DNA of 64,000 nucleotides from Alicyclobacillus_A sp963788285 (GCA_963788285.1 CAWBGB010000007.1:124001-188000), one strand, 5' to 3'; shown: positions 17,414 through 26,653, counted from the stretch's first letter. Notes: a model not told the origin generated them from the sequence alone. A program made the numbers and translations.

Positions 17414-18681
17414 TACACTCGCCTTTCTATGGGCGGCACGTGCGTGTATGAACCCACTTCCAACCCCGGACACTCCGCCCGAAAGATCTCAATGACGGTT
17501 TTCATGCCCAACAGTTCACCGCGCTGCGGCGGGATCTTCGCCAAATAGTACTCCGGGTCAATGTTGAGGTTTCGCATCTGTACCAGCCGCACCCCGTTGT
17601 CTCTCAGGAAATCCACCATGGCCTCTACCTCTTCTTCACGGTCCGTAACGCCTGGAAACACGAGGTAGTTAATGGATGTGTACACCCCTTTGTCCGCAGC
17701 GTAGCGCAGGGTGGCTGCCACATTCTTCACGCCATATCCACGCGGCTGATAGTAGGCGTTGTAGTGGTCCTCTAGGGCGCTGATGGTACTTACGCGCATG
17801 AGATCTAAGCCAGCGTCCACAATGGCTTGAAGGGGTCGGGTTAATCCCCCGTTTGTATTGATGTTGATGTATCCGTCTGTCGTCTGCTCACGTACCCTCC
17901 GAATGGCCTGTATAATATCCGGCCAACGCGTCGCGGGCTCGCCTTCACATCCTTGCCCAAAACTGACAATGCCCTCGGGATTACTGCGGATGTGCGTCAG
18001 CATGACATCCACCAGTTCATCGACCGTTGGTCGAAACCTCAACCGTACCTGTGGAGATGGAAACGGAGCGTCGTCCGGCTGCTCCGAAATGCACCCTACA
18101 CACGCGGCGTTACAGGTCGACGAGATGGGCAAAGCACCTTCCAGTCGGCCCAGAAACGTATTCTTTGCCGTGAGGCAACCATACGTCAATGCGCAGTGTG
18201 ACAAGTGCTCGTAAAGCCGGTTGTCAGGGTGCGCTGACAACATGCGCTCAACGGCCAACTCCACTTCGCCCTCGCCGATGGCCGATGGATCCCACAGATC
18301 CGGATTGTCGGTCGCATCAGCGGCAACCACAAACTCTCCGTCCAGCCAACCAACAGCAGTATAGCCAAACAAAGGCAACGTTTCGGCGTCTTTCCCCCGC
18401 TTCACATACCCTGGGAGGTACAGTCGCGTGAATCCCTGCGGCAGCAACGCACCGACCGCGAAATAGCGGTCACTGAGCTTTTTCATTTGTCCTGTCTCCG
18501 GATCCACGCCAATCACGTAGGTTCCAGGCAACCATGCTAGTGTTGCACCTTTCGGAAGAGGAATCCACTCCGAAGGCTCGACATCGGTCAGAAAACTGCC
18601 CGTCCGGCCTGTTGGCAGGTAAACACTGTGGTTCATCACTTCTCCGCGGTCATTGGCGTATACGAGTAATGGTTGTTTCAC
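17413..18681 (-). CDS. Radical SAM protein of unknown role
   Basis: 422 aa. The 4Fe-4S/SAM motif is CNAACVGC (C190, C194, C197; CX3CX2C). It is preceded by a 185-residue N-terminal domain with no motif I know and followed by GGLTRPLQAIVDAGLDLMRVS and NYLVFPGVTDREEEVEAMVDFL, typical of the radical SAM barrel. The SFGQGCEGEPATRW stretch resembles the GGEP motif. No C-terminal SPASM or TRAM domain is visible, so substrate and product are unknown. GTG 18681 is preferred because AGAGG abuts the upstream ATG. It sits 72 bp downstream of rho on the same strand, a position that in B. subtilis carries rpmE. Confidence 0.8.
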   Translation of the reverse strand: MKQPLLVYANDRGEVMNHSVYLPTGRTGSFLTDVEPSEWIPLPKGATLAWLPGTYVIGVDPETGQMKKLSDRYFAVGALLPQGFTRLYLPGYVKRGKDAETLPLFGYTAVGWLDGEFVVAADATDNPDLWDPSAIGEGEVELAVERMLSAHPDNRLYEHLSHCALTYGCLTAKNTFLGRLEGALPISSTCNAACVGCISEQPDDAPFPSPQVRLRFRPTVDELVDVMLTHIRSNPEGIVSFGQGCEGEPATRWPDIIQAIRRVREQTTDGYININTNGGLTRPLQAIVDAGLDLMRVSTISALEDHYNAYYQPRGYGVKNVAATLRYAADKGVYTSINYLVFPGVTDREEEVEAMVDFLRDNGVRLVQMRNLNIDPEYYLAKIPPQRGELLGMKTVIEIFRAECPGLEVGSYTHVPPIERRV

Positions 18682-18753
18682 AGAATACATCCTCTTTCTG
18701 ATAGCACTCCAACCAAAACCGAGAAGACTCCGTCGGCACTAAGCCGACGGGCG

Positions 18754-20007
18754 TTAGGCCTTCTTCTCCTTTTGCAGTTCCAGCCCTTGGAGGAATTCTT
18801 CGTTGGTCTTGTAATGCTTGAACTTGCGGATGAACAATTCCGTAAAGTCTTGATTGTCCCCCATCGTCTTGCGGATGGCCCATATCTTTTCGAGCGTTTC
18901 CTTCGGCAACAGTAACTCTTCGCGGCGTGTACCGGAGCGTCGAATGTCGAGCGCAGGAAATACACGCTTCTCGGCAAGCCGCCGATCCAAGTGCAGTTCC
19001 AAGTTGCCGGTACCTTTAAACTCTTCGTAAATGACGTCGTCCATACGTGACCCAGTGTCAATCAACGCTGTGGCGAGAATTGTCAGGCTACCGCCTTCCT
19101 CCACGTTGCGCGCGGCGCCAAAGAAGCGCTTCGGTCGATGGAACGCAGCCGGATCAATACCACCAGACAGCGTACGACCACTGGGTGGCACCACGAGGTT
19201 GTACGCACGTGCCAGACGCGTGATACTGTCGAGCAGGATGACCACGTCCTTTTTGTGTTCAACCAGGCGCAACGCGCGTTCCAGCACCAATTCCGCCACT
19301 TTAATATGGTTTTCCGGTACTTCGTCAAACGTGGAAGCTATCACTTCACCTTTCACAGACCGTTGCATGTCTGTGACTTCTTCCGGCCGTTCGTCAATCA
19401 ACAGCACCAGCAGCGTCGCATCTGGATAGTTCGTCGCCACACTGTGCGCGATTTCCTTCAAAAGCAGCGTTTTTCCGGCCTTTGGCGGCGCCACAATCAA
19501 ACCGCGTTGGCCAAAGCCAACGGGCGCAAACAAATCAATAATGCGCGTTGCAATCCGATCCGGTGTGGTTTCCAATTGCATTCGTTTCTGAGGAAACAGT
19601 GGAGTGAGGGCTGGGAAGTGAAGTCTTTCTGCAGCGAGGTTCGGACTGACTCCGTTGACCGCTTCGACATGCAGGAGCCCGAAGTACCGCTCATTTTCCT
19701 TTGGCGGTCTCACTTTCCCGGAGACCAAATCCCCTGTTCGAAGGTCAAACCTTCGTATCTGTGATGCGGCGACGTAGATGTCTTCCGCGCTCGGCAGGTA
19801 TCCGACCGGGCGCAAGAACCCGTATCCGTCCTGCATGATTTCAAGTACGCCTTCAGCAAACATCAATCCGTCTTTCTCAGCCTGCGCTTTCAATATCGCG
19901 AAAATCAGTTCCTTTTTCTTCATGTTCCCGTAGTAGGGGATCTGGAACTCCTTCGCGTACTGGTACAGCTCCGTAAGCTTTTTCGATTCTAATTCGTGAA
20001 TATCCAA
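18754..20007 (-). CDS. rho: Transcription termination factor Rho
   Basis: 417 aa from TTG 20007, chosen because GGGGGA lies upstream and homology begins at LDIHELESKKL. Order: N-terminal helix domain, RNA-binding cold-shock domain (GYGFLRP, SAEDIYVAASQIRRF), then the hexameric ATPase with Walker A APPKAGKT, Walker B VVILLDSITRLARAYN, the Q-loop and the SGGIDPAAFHRPKRFFGAARN R-loop region. The sequence is close to B. subtilis Rho throughout. It releases transcripts genome-wide. An extended -10 (20067-20075) lies upstream. Confidence 0.97.
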   Translation of the reverse strand: MDIHELESKKLTELYQYAKEFQIPYYGNMKKKELIFAILKAQAEKDGLMFAEGVLEIMQDGYGFLRPVGYLPSAEDIYVAASQIRRFDLRTGDLVSGKVRPPKENERYFGLLHVEAVNGVSPNLAAERLHFPALTPLFPQKRMQLETTPDRIATRIIDLFAPVGFGQRGLIVAPPKAGKTLLLKEIAHSVATNYPDATLLVLLIDERPEEVTDMQRSVKGEVIASTFDEVPENHIKVAELVLERALRLVEHKKDVVILLDSITRLARAYNLVVPPSGRTLSGGIDPAAFHRPKRFFGAARNVEEGGSLTILATALIDTGSRMDDVIYEEFKGTGNLELHLDRRLAEKRVFPALDIRRSGTRREELLLPKETLEKIWAIRKTMGDNQDFTELFIRKFKHYKTNEEFLQGLELQKEKKA

Positions 20008-20066
20008 TAGGCGTCCCCCGATTCTCCAATCCGTGGCTTGCAGGGCACGGCCCACAAGCCGTCTGC

Positions 20067-20075
20067 ATTATATCA
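20067..20075 (-). promoter_or_regulatory. rho: Extended -10 promoter element of rho
   Basis: Minus strand TGATATAAT, 60 bp upstream of the TTG start. No -35 at standard spacing; TTGACT lies one base off the usual overlap. Confidence 0.5.
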
Positions 20076-20170
20076 TGTTTACCCAGTCAATCCTATCCTA
20101 TGCTTGCACAGCAAATACGTACATAGGTTCAGATGGAACTGTTGAGGGGGTAACACGTCCTGGGAGGGAG

Positions 20171-21142
20171 TCACCCGCCCGCTTTTGGAAGTGGTTTCCG
20201 CGATAAATCGTGGGTGGCTTCAATAAAACGAACCGTGCCTGTCTTGGCTCTCATCACAAGCGAGTGGGTCCGTGCACGAGACTTCCCGATGAAGCGGACA
20301 CCTCGCAATAGTTCACCGTCCGTGACACCTGTCGCTGCAAAGATGGCGTCATCGCCCTTGACGAGGTCGTCCATTGTGAGGACTTTGTTGATATCTTCGA
20401 GCCCCATCGCTCTACATCGCGCCCGCTGATCATCGTTTTCCGGAAGCAAACGACCTTGCAGTTCTCCGCCCAGGCACTTCAAGGCGGCAGCTGCCAGAAC
20501 GCCCTCCGGCGCGCCTCCCGAACCAAACAGAATGTCCACGCCCGTGTCCTCAAACGCCGTGTTGACTGCGGCTGCAACATCGCCGTCGGAAATCAGCTTA
20601 ATCCGTGCACCAGCGGCCCTGACTTGTTCTATGATATGCTCATGACGCGGCCTGTCAAGGATCACAGCTACCACATCGGAGATATCCTTGTCTGTGGCTT
20701 TTGCTACAGCTTGTAGATTTTCCTGCACCGACGCATCCAGGTGAATCTTCCCTCTCGCCTTCGGTCCAACCGCAATCTTATCCATGTACATGTCCGGAGC
20801 ATGCAACAGCGTCCCTTTCGGCGCCACCGCAACAACGGACATGGCGTTCCACAAGCCTTTCGCGAGGATGTTCGTGCCCTCGAGCGGATCCACCGCGACG
20901 TCGACCGCTTGATCTGTACCGGATCCGACGCGTTCGCCGATGTACAACATCGGGGCCTCGTCCATCTCTCCCTCGCCAATCACCACAGTTCCATCCATTT
21001 GCACCGTGTCAAACATCTCGCGCATCGCGTTGGTCGCAGCGGCATCCGCTTCATTTTTCCGCCCACGGCCCATCCAGCGGGCGCAGCTCAATGCGGCCAT
21101 TTCCGTGACGCGTACAATTTCCAATGCAAGTTCCCGATCCAC
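20171..21142 (-). CDS. glpX: Class II fructose-1,6-bisphosphatase
   Basis: 323 aa from GTG 21142, chosen because homology with B. subtilis GlpX begins at DRELALEIVRVTE; ATG at 21154 or 21166 would add residues next to or before the AGGAG. Metal and substrate motifs GEGEMDEAPML and VDPLEGTNI are present, as are FGSGGAPEGVLAAA and ILDRPRHE. It hydrolyses fructose 1,6-bisphosphate in gluconeogenesis. Synteny with rho matches Bacillus. A palindrome covers its likely promoter. Confidence 0.94.
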   Translation of the reverse strand: MDRELALEIVRVTEMAALSCARWMGRGRKNEADAAATNAMREMFDTVQMDGTVVIGEGEMDEAPMLYIGERVGSGTDQAVDVAVDPLEGTNILAKGLWNAMSVVAVAPKGTLLHAPDMYMDKIAVGPKARGKIHLDASVQENLQAVAKATDKDISDVVAVILDRPRHEHIIEQVRAAGARIKLISDGDVAAAVNTAFEDTGVDILFGSGGAPEGVLAAAALKCLGGELQGRLLPENDDQRARCRAMGLEDINKVLTMDDLVKGDDAIFAATGVTDGELLRGVRFIGKSRARTHSLVMRAKTGTVRFIEATHDLSRKPLPKAGG

Positions 21143-21225
21143 AGCCGTTCTCATCTCCTGGAGCATTCATTTTCCGTACATCAAGGCAGCCACGTATATG
21201 TATGTGGTTTCATTCCCCCGCTTGT

Positions 21226-21251
21226 ATGATATCACATTTCATTGAATGTGA
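21226..21251 (-). promoter_or_regulatory. glpX: glpX promoter with overlapping palindromic operator
   Basis: The -10 TATCAT (21226-21231 complement) has an extended TGA. Directly upstream TCACATT (21232-21238) and AATGTGA (21245-21251) form a perfect 7-bp inverted repeat, placed to block polymerase. The regulator is unknown. The rest of the 355-bp gap to patA holds a possible plus-strand TATAAT (21368-21373). Confidence 0.5.
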
Positions 21252-21497
21252 CATACTCTTTTGCAAGAAACAAGTAAGAAGATCCCATCGCAGAGCAAGC
21301 GCCTCGCTTTCTGGCGCGTTGCATTTCTGATTATCGCCACCGTAGACAGAGCCAATTCATCCAAGGTTATAATCTCAGATCCGAACTTCTGAAAGCAGTC
21401 ATTGCCTGGACGATGGATTCTGTTTGGATTACAGTGTTGTAAGAAAGCAAGGTAGGTGTTCTTGCTAGGATGAAGGCTGATGATTTGAGGTGACCGC

Positions 21498-22670
21498 ATG
21501 GAGCACTTACTGAACCCGCGCGTCAAGAATATTGAGATCTCTGGCATCCGCCGATTTTCCAACTTGGTCAGCCAATACCCGGGTGCCATTTCGTTCACTA
21601 TCGGACAACCAGATTTTCCAACACCGGAACACGTGAGAGCGGCAGGTATCCGCGCCGTTGAGGAAAACCGCAGCAAGTACACGCATAACGCCGGTCTGTT
21701 GGAACTGCGTCGGGCCGCCAGCAACTTTGTTTCGAACCGCTATGGTCTCGAGTACAACCCGGAAGACGAAATCATCACCACCATTGGCGCAAGCGAAGCC
21801 ATTGACATCGCTTTCCGTACCATTCTAACGGAAGGAGCGGAGGTCATTCTCCCAGGGCCTGTATACCCGGGGTATGAGTCGGTCGCCCGCCTCTGCGGCG
21901 CGAAAGTGCTATTCGTGGACACGACCAAGTCTGGATTTAAACTGACAGCCCAGCTACTGAAACTGTACATCACACCGCGGACGCGTTGCATTGTACTGCC
22001 TTATCCGTCAAATCCGACTGGCTGTGTTCTCACCAAGGAGGAACTGGGCGGCATTGCCGAGTTGCTGCGTGACAAGGACATCTTCGTGGTAGCGGATGAG
22101 ATATACAGCGAACTCATCTTTGACGGCCATCACCAGTCGATTGCATCGTATCCTTGGATGCGTGAGAAGACCATTGTCATCAACGGCTTGTCCAAGTCCC
22201 ATTCGATGACCGGATGGCGCATCGGTTTCACCTTCGCGCCTCGCGAAATTACACGCCACATGCTGAAAGTGCATCAGTATAATGTGACGTGCGCTACGTC
22301 TGTCGCACAGTACGCGGCACTTGAAGCGCTGAACTGTGGCCAAGATGACGCACGCCCGATGCGGGACGAGTATAGGTGGCGGCGCGATTACGTCTTCCAA
22401 CGCCTAACCGCCATGGGCATGGACGTCGTCAAGCCTGAGGGTGCGTTTTACATATTCCCATCCATTCAGAAGTTCGGCCTCAGTTCCCTCGACTTTGCCA
22501 CACGGCTGTTGAAGGAAGGCGGTGTGGCGGTTGTACCGGGAGACGCGTTCTCTCGATTTGGAGAAGGGTACATCCGAATTTCGTACGCATGCAGCCGTAA
22601 AGAACTAAAAGAAGGCTGTGATAGGATGGAGGAATTCCTCCAAAACCTCACAGCCCGAAGCCGTCACTGA
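21498..22670 (+). CDS. patA: PatA-type aminotransferase (acetyl-diaminopimelate pathway)
   Basis: 390 aa, fold-type I PLP enzyme. YPSNPTG and VVADEIYSELIFDG are the cofactor-binding blocks, the Schiff-base lysine is in LSKSHSMTGWRIG, and the Arg that binds the substrate carboxylate is in YIRISYA. It closely resembles Bacillus PatA, which acts as N-acetyl-L,L-diaminopimelate aminotransferase. Its stop overlaps convergent dapL by 7 bp, and dapH follows. Together the three supply the acetylase branch of lysine/meso-DAP synthesis. ATG 21498 has GAGGTGA upstream. Confidence 0.85.
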   Translation: MEHLLNPRVKNIEISGIRRFSNLVSQYPGAISFTIGQPDFPTPEHVRAAGIRAVEENRSKYTHNAGLLELRRAASNFVSNRYGLEYNPEDEIITTIGASEAIDIAFRTILTEGAEVILPGPVYPGYESVARLCGAKVLFVDTTKSGFKLTAQLLKLYITPRTRCIVLPYPSNPTGCVLTKEELGGIAELLRDKDIFVVADEIYSELIFDGHHQSIASYPWMREKTIVINGLSKSHSMTGWRIGFTFAPREITRHMLKVHQYNVTCATSVAQYAALEALNCGQDDARPMRDEYRWRRDYVFQRLTAMGMDVVKPEGAFYIFPSIQKFGLSSLDFATRLLKEGGVAVVPGDAFSRFGEGYIRISYACSRKELKEGCDRMEEFLQNLTARSRH

Positions 22671-23800
22671 TTCGACTTCCACTCGATGTAGCGCGTGACC
22701 ACCCGGACGGCGACCTCAATGGCTCGTTCGTCCGGTTCAATTTTGGCGTGGTGCAATCCGTATGGGGTTTGCACGCCCAGCCAAAACATGAAACCGGGGA
22801 TGGCGTCGAGGAAATATCCAAAGTCTTCCCCCGTCATCGCCTCCCTGCACTCCACCAAAGTAGCGGCGCCATCACGCTGCACCCAAGACATGAACTCTGT
22901 CGTCAGACGTTTATCGTTGTACACTTGCCGATAGTTGCTGCCGTAATCAATCTTGGCTCTGCAACTAAATCCAATCTCGATACCTTTCACAAGCGCCTCA
23001 ATCCTGGCCTTGATCTGGGTCATCGCCTCAGCGGACAACGTGCGGATGGTCCCTTCCAACCGCGCGTGCTCAGCGATGATGTTCTGCTTCGTTCCCCCGG
23101 TGATCTTCCCGACGGTGACGACGGCAGAGTCCAGCGGGTTCACATTTCTCGCTACGATAGATTGCAGTTGCGTGACGAGATGGGCGGCAGCCACAACCAT
23201 GTCGTTTGCAGTGTGTGGAAATGCGGCATGCCCGCCGGTTCCTTCCAGGTCAATGAACAGCTCAGATGTGTTTGCGAAAAGGATGCCAGGTCGTGTGGCA
23301 ATCGTACCTACTGGGTACTCCGGCGCAATGTGCAAAGCGAGGATGTGATCCGGCCGCCATGTTTGAAACACCTCACTTTGCAGCATGGGCAACGCTCCGC
23401 CCGGCCCTTCCTCAGCCGGCTGAAAGATGACAACCAGGTCGTCCGGAATGGGATGCTGAACAAAGTGTTCAAGTACACCGAGCGCGATAGCCATGTGCAC
23501 GTCGTGTCCACAAGCATGCATATAGCCCGGATGTATGGACTTGAAATCGTACGACGTCTGTTCTTCAATCGGCAATCCGTCAATGTCCGTACGGTACGCC
23601 AACGTCTGCCGTGGGTTTGTCCCCTTCACCTTGACCAGGATCCCAGTACGCCATGTGCGCACGTCCATTCGTTCCTGCGGCAGCGCTTGAATGTGCTCCA
23701 ACAAAAACTTCTGGGTCTTAAACTCCTCAAACCCCGGTTCGGGGATTTGGTGTAATTGTCGACGGATCTCTGTCAGTGAGAACGGAATCTTGACGCTCAT
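22664..23800 (-). CDS. dapL: N-acetyldiaminopimelate deacetylase
   Basis: 378 aa, M20 metallopeptidase-like. Zinc ligands lie in HACGHDVHMA and in the FQPAEEGPGGA and HIAPEYPVG segments; the lid domain (GTGGHAAFPHTANDMV) is present. It removes acetate from N-acetyl-L,L-diaminopimelate. It overlaps dapH by 4 bp (ATGA) on the same strand. The M20D hydrolase family also includes hippurate and indole-acetyl hydrolases, but pairing with dapH makes the DAP role the best fit. Confidence 0.93.
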   Translation of the reverse strand: MSVKIPFSLTEIRRQLHQIPEPGFEEFKTQKFLLEHIQALPQERMDVRTWRTGILVKVKGTNPRQTLAYRTDIDGLPIEEQTSYDFKSIHPGYMHACGHDVHMAIALGVLEHFVQHPIPDDLVVIFQPAEEGPGGALPMLQSEVFQTWRPDHILALHIAPEYPVGTIATRPGILFANTSELFIDLEGTGGHAAFPHTANDMVVAAAHLVTQLQSIVARNVNPLDSAVVTVGKITGGTKQNIIAEHARLEGTIRTLSAEAMTQIKARIEALVKGIEIGFSCRAKIDYGSNYRQVYNDKRLTTEFMSWVQRDGAATLVECREAMTGEDFGYFLDAIPGFMFWLGVQTPYGLHHAKIEPDERAIEVAVRVVTRYIEWKSNQ

Positions 23801-24501
23801 AGTTGCCGCAGCTCTTGCTTAATTTCAATTTTCGACTGGGTTTTTTCGTCAATCTGTTTGATCACGCGGGCCGGAACACCAGCGACAACCACGTTCGGCG
23901 GCACATCTTCGGTGACAATGGCCCCTGCAGCCACGACAGATCCAGCACCGACGGTGACGCCTTCCAAAATGACGGCGTTCGCACCCACGAGAACGTTGTC
24001 CTCAATAACCACAGGTTTCGCAGATGGCGGTTCAATGACGCCAGCAATAACAGCCCCAGCACCGATGTGACAGTTTTTCCCGATGGTTCCACGCCCACCG
24101 ATGACGGCATTCATATCAATCATGGTTCCTTCGCCAATCACGGCACCGATGTTGATGACCGCCCCCATCATGACGACCGCGTTGTCACCGATAGTCACTT
24201 GGTCGCGGATGATGGCGCCCGGCTCAATCCGCGCGTGCACATTCTTGGTGTCCAACAGTGGGATGGCGGAATTGCGGCGATCGCTTTCCACGACAAAGTC
24301 GTCAATGCTGCCTTTGTACTGTTCCAGTAGAAGTGCGATGTCTTTCCATTCCCCGAACACGACCCCCGCTTCTCCAGAAAGAAACGTTTGTACAGTGGTT
24401 GGGAACGGAATGTCTTGCAGTCGGCCCTTGAGGTACACCTTGACCGGCGTTTTCTTCTCACTGGTACGGATGAATTCAATAATTTGTGTTGCGTCCATCA
24501 T
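23797..24501 (-). CDS. dapH: 2,3,4,5-tetrahydropyridine-2,6-dicarboxylate N-acetyltransferase
   Basis: 234 aa. An N-terminal helical domain (QIIEFIRTSEKKTPVKVYLKG) is followed by a left-handed beta-helix of hexapeptide repeats (about residues 90-200; for example IEPGAIIRDQVTIGDNAVVMMGA). It transfers acetyl from acetyl-CoA to tetrahydrodipicolinate, the entry step of the acetylase DAP branch. The pair ATG ATG at 24501/24498 gives two possible starts. First gene of a dapH-dapL operon. Confidence 0.95.
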   Translation of the reverse strand: MMDATQIIEFIRTSEKKTPVKVYLKGRLQDIPFPTTVQTFLSGEAGVVFGEWKDIALLLEQYKGSIDDFVVESDRRNSAIPLLDTKNVHARIEPGAIIRDQVTIGDNAVVMMGAVINIGAVIGEGTMIDMNAVIGGRGTIGKNCHIGAGAVIAGVIEPPSAKPVVIEDNVLVGANAVILEGVTVGAGSVVAAGAIVTEDVPPNVVVAGVPARVIKQIDEKTQSKIEIKQELRQL

Positions 24502-24529
24502 CTTTTTTCACACTCTCCCTCACAAAATG

Positions 24530-24564
24530 AAGGGCGACAGACCGGACTTGGCCCCGCCGCCCTT
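24530..24564 (-). terminator. tal: Terminator after the transaldolase gene
   Basis: AAGGGCG (24530-24536) pairs with CGCCCTT (24558-24564); on the minus strand a CATTTTG tail follows. It separates tal from dapH. Confidence 0.65.
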
Positions 24565-24579
24565 GCATAGCCTCACAGT

Positions 24580-25227
24580 TTACTTCTTGGAAACGGTGCT
24601 CCAGTCCGCGAGGAACCGTTCAATCCCTTGGTCTGTCAGTGGATGCTTGATCATTTTGTCGAGCACGTTGTACGGGCAGGTTGCAATGTGCGCCCCGGCC
24701 TTCGCGGCCTGTGTCACGTGCATCGGGTGGCGGATAGATGCAGCGATGATTTCCGTGTCAATCGCATGGATGTCGAAGATGGTGGCGATGTCCTGAATCA
24801 GTTCAACGCCGTCAAAGCTAATATCGTCGAGACGACCGATGAACGGGCTTACAAACGTCGCCCCTGCACGCGCGGCTAACAACGCCTGGTTTGCACTGAA
24901 GACCAAGGTCACGTTGGTCTTAATACCGCGCTTCGCAAAGCGATGTACCGCCTTCAACCCTTCAGCGGTCATCGGTACCTTGATGACAATGTTTTCGTGG
25001 ATTTCCGCCAACGGCAATCCTTCTTCAACCATGCTGTCCGCATCGAGGCTTACGACTTCGGCACTGATGGGGCCGTCGACGATGGTGGTGATTTCTTTCA
25101 GAACCTCGATAAAGTCCCGTCCTTCTTTGGCGACCAGCGAGGGATTCGTGGTGACGCCACTCAAAATGCCCATTTCCGCCGCGTTACGAATCTCTGCAGT
25201 GTTGGCAGTGTCGATAAACAGTTTCAT
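24580..25227 (-). CDS. tal: Transaldolase, small (FSA/TalC-like) type
   Basis: 215 aa, the short decameric transaldolase class. MKLFIDTANTAEIRNA at the start, GVTTNPSLVAKEGRDF, and the Schiff-base lysine in NIVIKVPMTAEGLKA are diagnostic. It transfers dihydroxyacetone units in the pentose phosphate pathway. ATG 25227 has a GGAG site six bases upstream. In B. subtilis the orthologue (ywjH) lies between glpX/murAB and fbaA; neither murAB nor fbaA is present here. Confidence 0.94.
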   Translation of the reverse strand: MKLFIDTANTAEIRNAAEMGILSGVTTNPSLVAKEGRDFIEVLKEITTIVDGPISAEVVSLDADSMVEEGLPLAEIHENIVIKVPMTAEGLKAVHRFAKRGIKTNVTLVFSANQALLAARAGATFVSPFIGRLDDISFDGVELIQDIATIFDIHAIDTEIIAASIRHPMHVTQAAKAGAHIATCPYNVLDKMIKHPLTDQGIERFLADWSTVSKK

Positions 25228-25333
25228 CGTTGACTCCACTCCTTACTTGTGTCGGTCTGTCATGTCCAGTGTTCCGACATTGTTCCGTCCTTATGATAGC
25301 ACTCATGAAGGCCTGGGGAAACGCGGTGAAGCG

Positions 25334-26149
25334 TCAGCGAGGAATACCTAAAATTTTTCGTGCTTCGTCAGGCGTAGCGAGGGGCCTGTCCAACTCCGCT
25401 GCAAGCCGCGCCACGCGCTCAACCAGTTGCGCGTTGCTTTGCGCTAACTCGCCTTTCCGATAATAGATGTTGTCCTCAAATCCAACGCGCACGTGGCCAC
25501 CAAGCACGATGGCCAAGGTAGCCATGGGTAGCTGGTGGCGGCCGATTCCTGCCACCGACCACGTGGCTCCCTCAGGTAGCGATTCTACGAGGAACAACAA
25601 GTTCTTCGCAGACGCGGGGAGCGCCCCAGGGACACCGAGGACGAAGTCGAAGTGGAACGGAGGTTCCACCAAACCTTTGCGGTACAGGTTGAGCGCGTTG
25701 CTCACCATGCCTGTGTCAAAAATCTCAAACTCCGGTCTCACTCGGTGGGTTTTCAGTATGTACGCAAACCGTTCAAGATCTTTTGGCCCGTTCCAGAAGA
25801 CGTCATCCCCGAAATTGACTGTACCGCAGGTGAGTGTGGCCATTTCCGGATTCAGTTCAATCGGCTGCAGGCGCTCTTCCGAAGTCATCCCGACTGCGCC
25901 GCCTGTGGAGACCTGAACAATGATATCGCAGCGTTTGCGGATCTCGGCGATGGTTGCGCGGTAGCGTTCTTTATCCTGTGTCGGTGTGCCGTCATCATTG
26001 CGTACGTGCAGGTGACAAATACTAGCCCCCGCCTGATAACACGCATACGCAGCATCTGCAATTTCTTCTGGTGTGATGGGCAAATTCGGCTGTTGATCCC
26101 GCGTGATCTCGGCTCCGACGACGGCCGCTGTAATGATAAGTTTGTCCAT
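25334..26149 (-). CDS. kce: 3-keto-5-aminohexanoate cleavage enzyme (BKACE/DUF849)
   Basis: 271 aa. The zinc-binding HLHVRNDDG motif (two His) near residue 46, a TGGAVGMTSEERLQPI segment and GGHVRVGFEDNIYY near the C-terminus are conserved in Kce. The enzyme condenses 3-keto-5-aminohexanoate with acetyl-CoA to give acetoacetate and 3-aminobutyryl-CoA in lysine fermentation. DUF849 proteins act on several beta-keto acids, but the neighbour kal and the kam/kdd operon in this window make the lysine role likely. ATG 26149 has GGAGGGGGG upstream. It lies downstream of spo0F and kal, with a hairpin between. Confidence 0.88.
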   Translation of the reverse strand: MDKLIITAAVVGAEITRDQQPNLPITPEEIADAAYACYQAGASICHLHVRNDDGTPTQDKERYRATIAEIRKRCDIIVQVSTGGAVGMTSEERLQPIELNPEMATLTCGTVNFGDDVFWNGPKDLERFAYILKTHRVRPEFEIFDTGMVSNALNLYRKGLVEPPFHFDFVLGVPGALPASAKNLLFLVESLPEGATWSVAGIGRHQLPMATLAIVLGGHVRVGFEDNIYYRKGELAQSNAQLVERVARLAAELDRPLATPDEARKILGIPR

Positions 26150-26174
26150 GACCTACCCCCCTCCGCTCTGCAAC

Positions 26175-26217
26175 ACAAAATGCCTGGCGCACCTGTCCGA
26201 CTGAACCGTGCGCCAGG
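26175..26217 (-). terminator. Hairpin terminator between kal and kce
   Basis: A perfect 10-bp stem, CCTGGCGCAC (26183-26192) with GTGCGCCAGG (26208-26217), followed on the minus strand by CATTTTGTG. It could reduce kce expression relative to kal/spo0F, or act as mRNA stabiliser. Confidence 0.65.
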
Positions 26218-26224
26218 AACCATA

Positions 26225-26647
26225 TCAGGTGTAATTTCGCGTCCGTTGTTTGTCCAAAGGTACGACACATGTGCCTGTAGCGTATGTAACCAAAATCGGT
26301 TGGTCGAGGACGCGAGCCGCCGACGGGACGTTCGGATCGATGCTGGCTTCAATCACCTTGTATGCGGTGAACTCCATCTGGCGTGACGTATTCCCAATTC
26401 GGGTGATTTTTCCGCGCGCTTCGATGTAATCTCCGGCGTACACTGGCGCTTTGAACTCCACGCAGTCATAAGCCACAAAGAGTCCCTCATCTCCATCGCA
26501 TTGAATCAACAACTCCGTCGCCACGTCACCAAACAGCGACAGCATCCTCGCGCCGTCTACAAGGCGTCCACCGTAATGTGCATCATGTTCACTCATGCGA
26601 ACGCGAATGAGACTTTCATATGTTTTCGTTTGACCTGTGCCTGCCAT
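26225..26647 (-). CDS. kal: 3-aminobutyryl-CoA ammonia-lyase (hotdog fold)
   Basis: 140 aa. The RVRMSEHDAHYGGRLVDGARM opening and the following FGDVATELLIQCDGDEGLF are typical of Kal from lysine fermenters. VYAGDYIEARGKITRIGN is the hotdog core. The enzyme removes ammonia from L-3-aminobutyryl-CoA to give crotonyl-CoA, which beta-oxidation enzymes can use. It begins only 6 bp after the spo0F stop and shows a weak ribosome binding site, so it is probably co-transcribed with spo0F. Confidence 0.88.
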   Translation of the reverse strand: MAGTGQTKTYESLIRVRMSEHDAHYGGRLVDGARMLSLFGDVATELLIQCDGDEGLFVAYDCVEFKAPVYAGDYIEARGKITRIGNTSRQMEFTAYKVIEASIDPNVPSAARVLDQPILVTYATGTCVVPLDKQRTRNYT

Positions 26648-26653
26648 GCTCTA

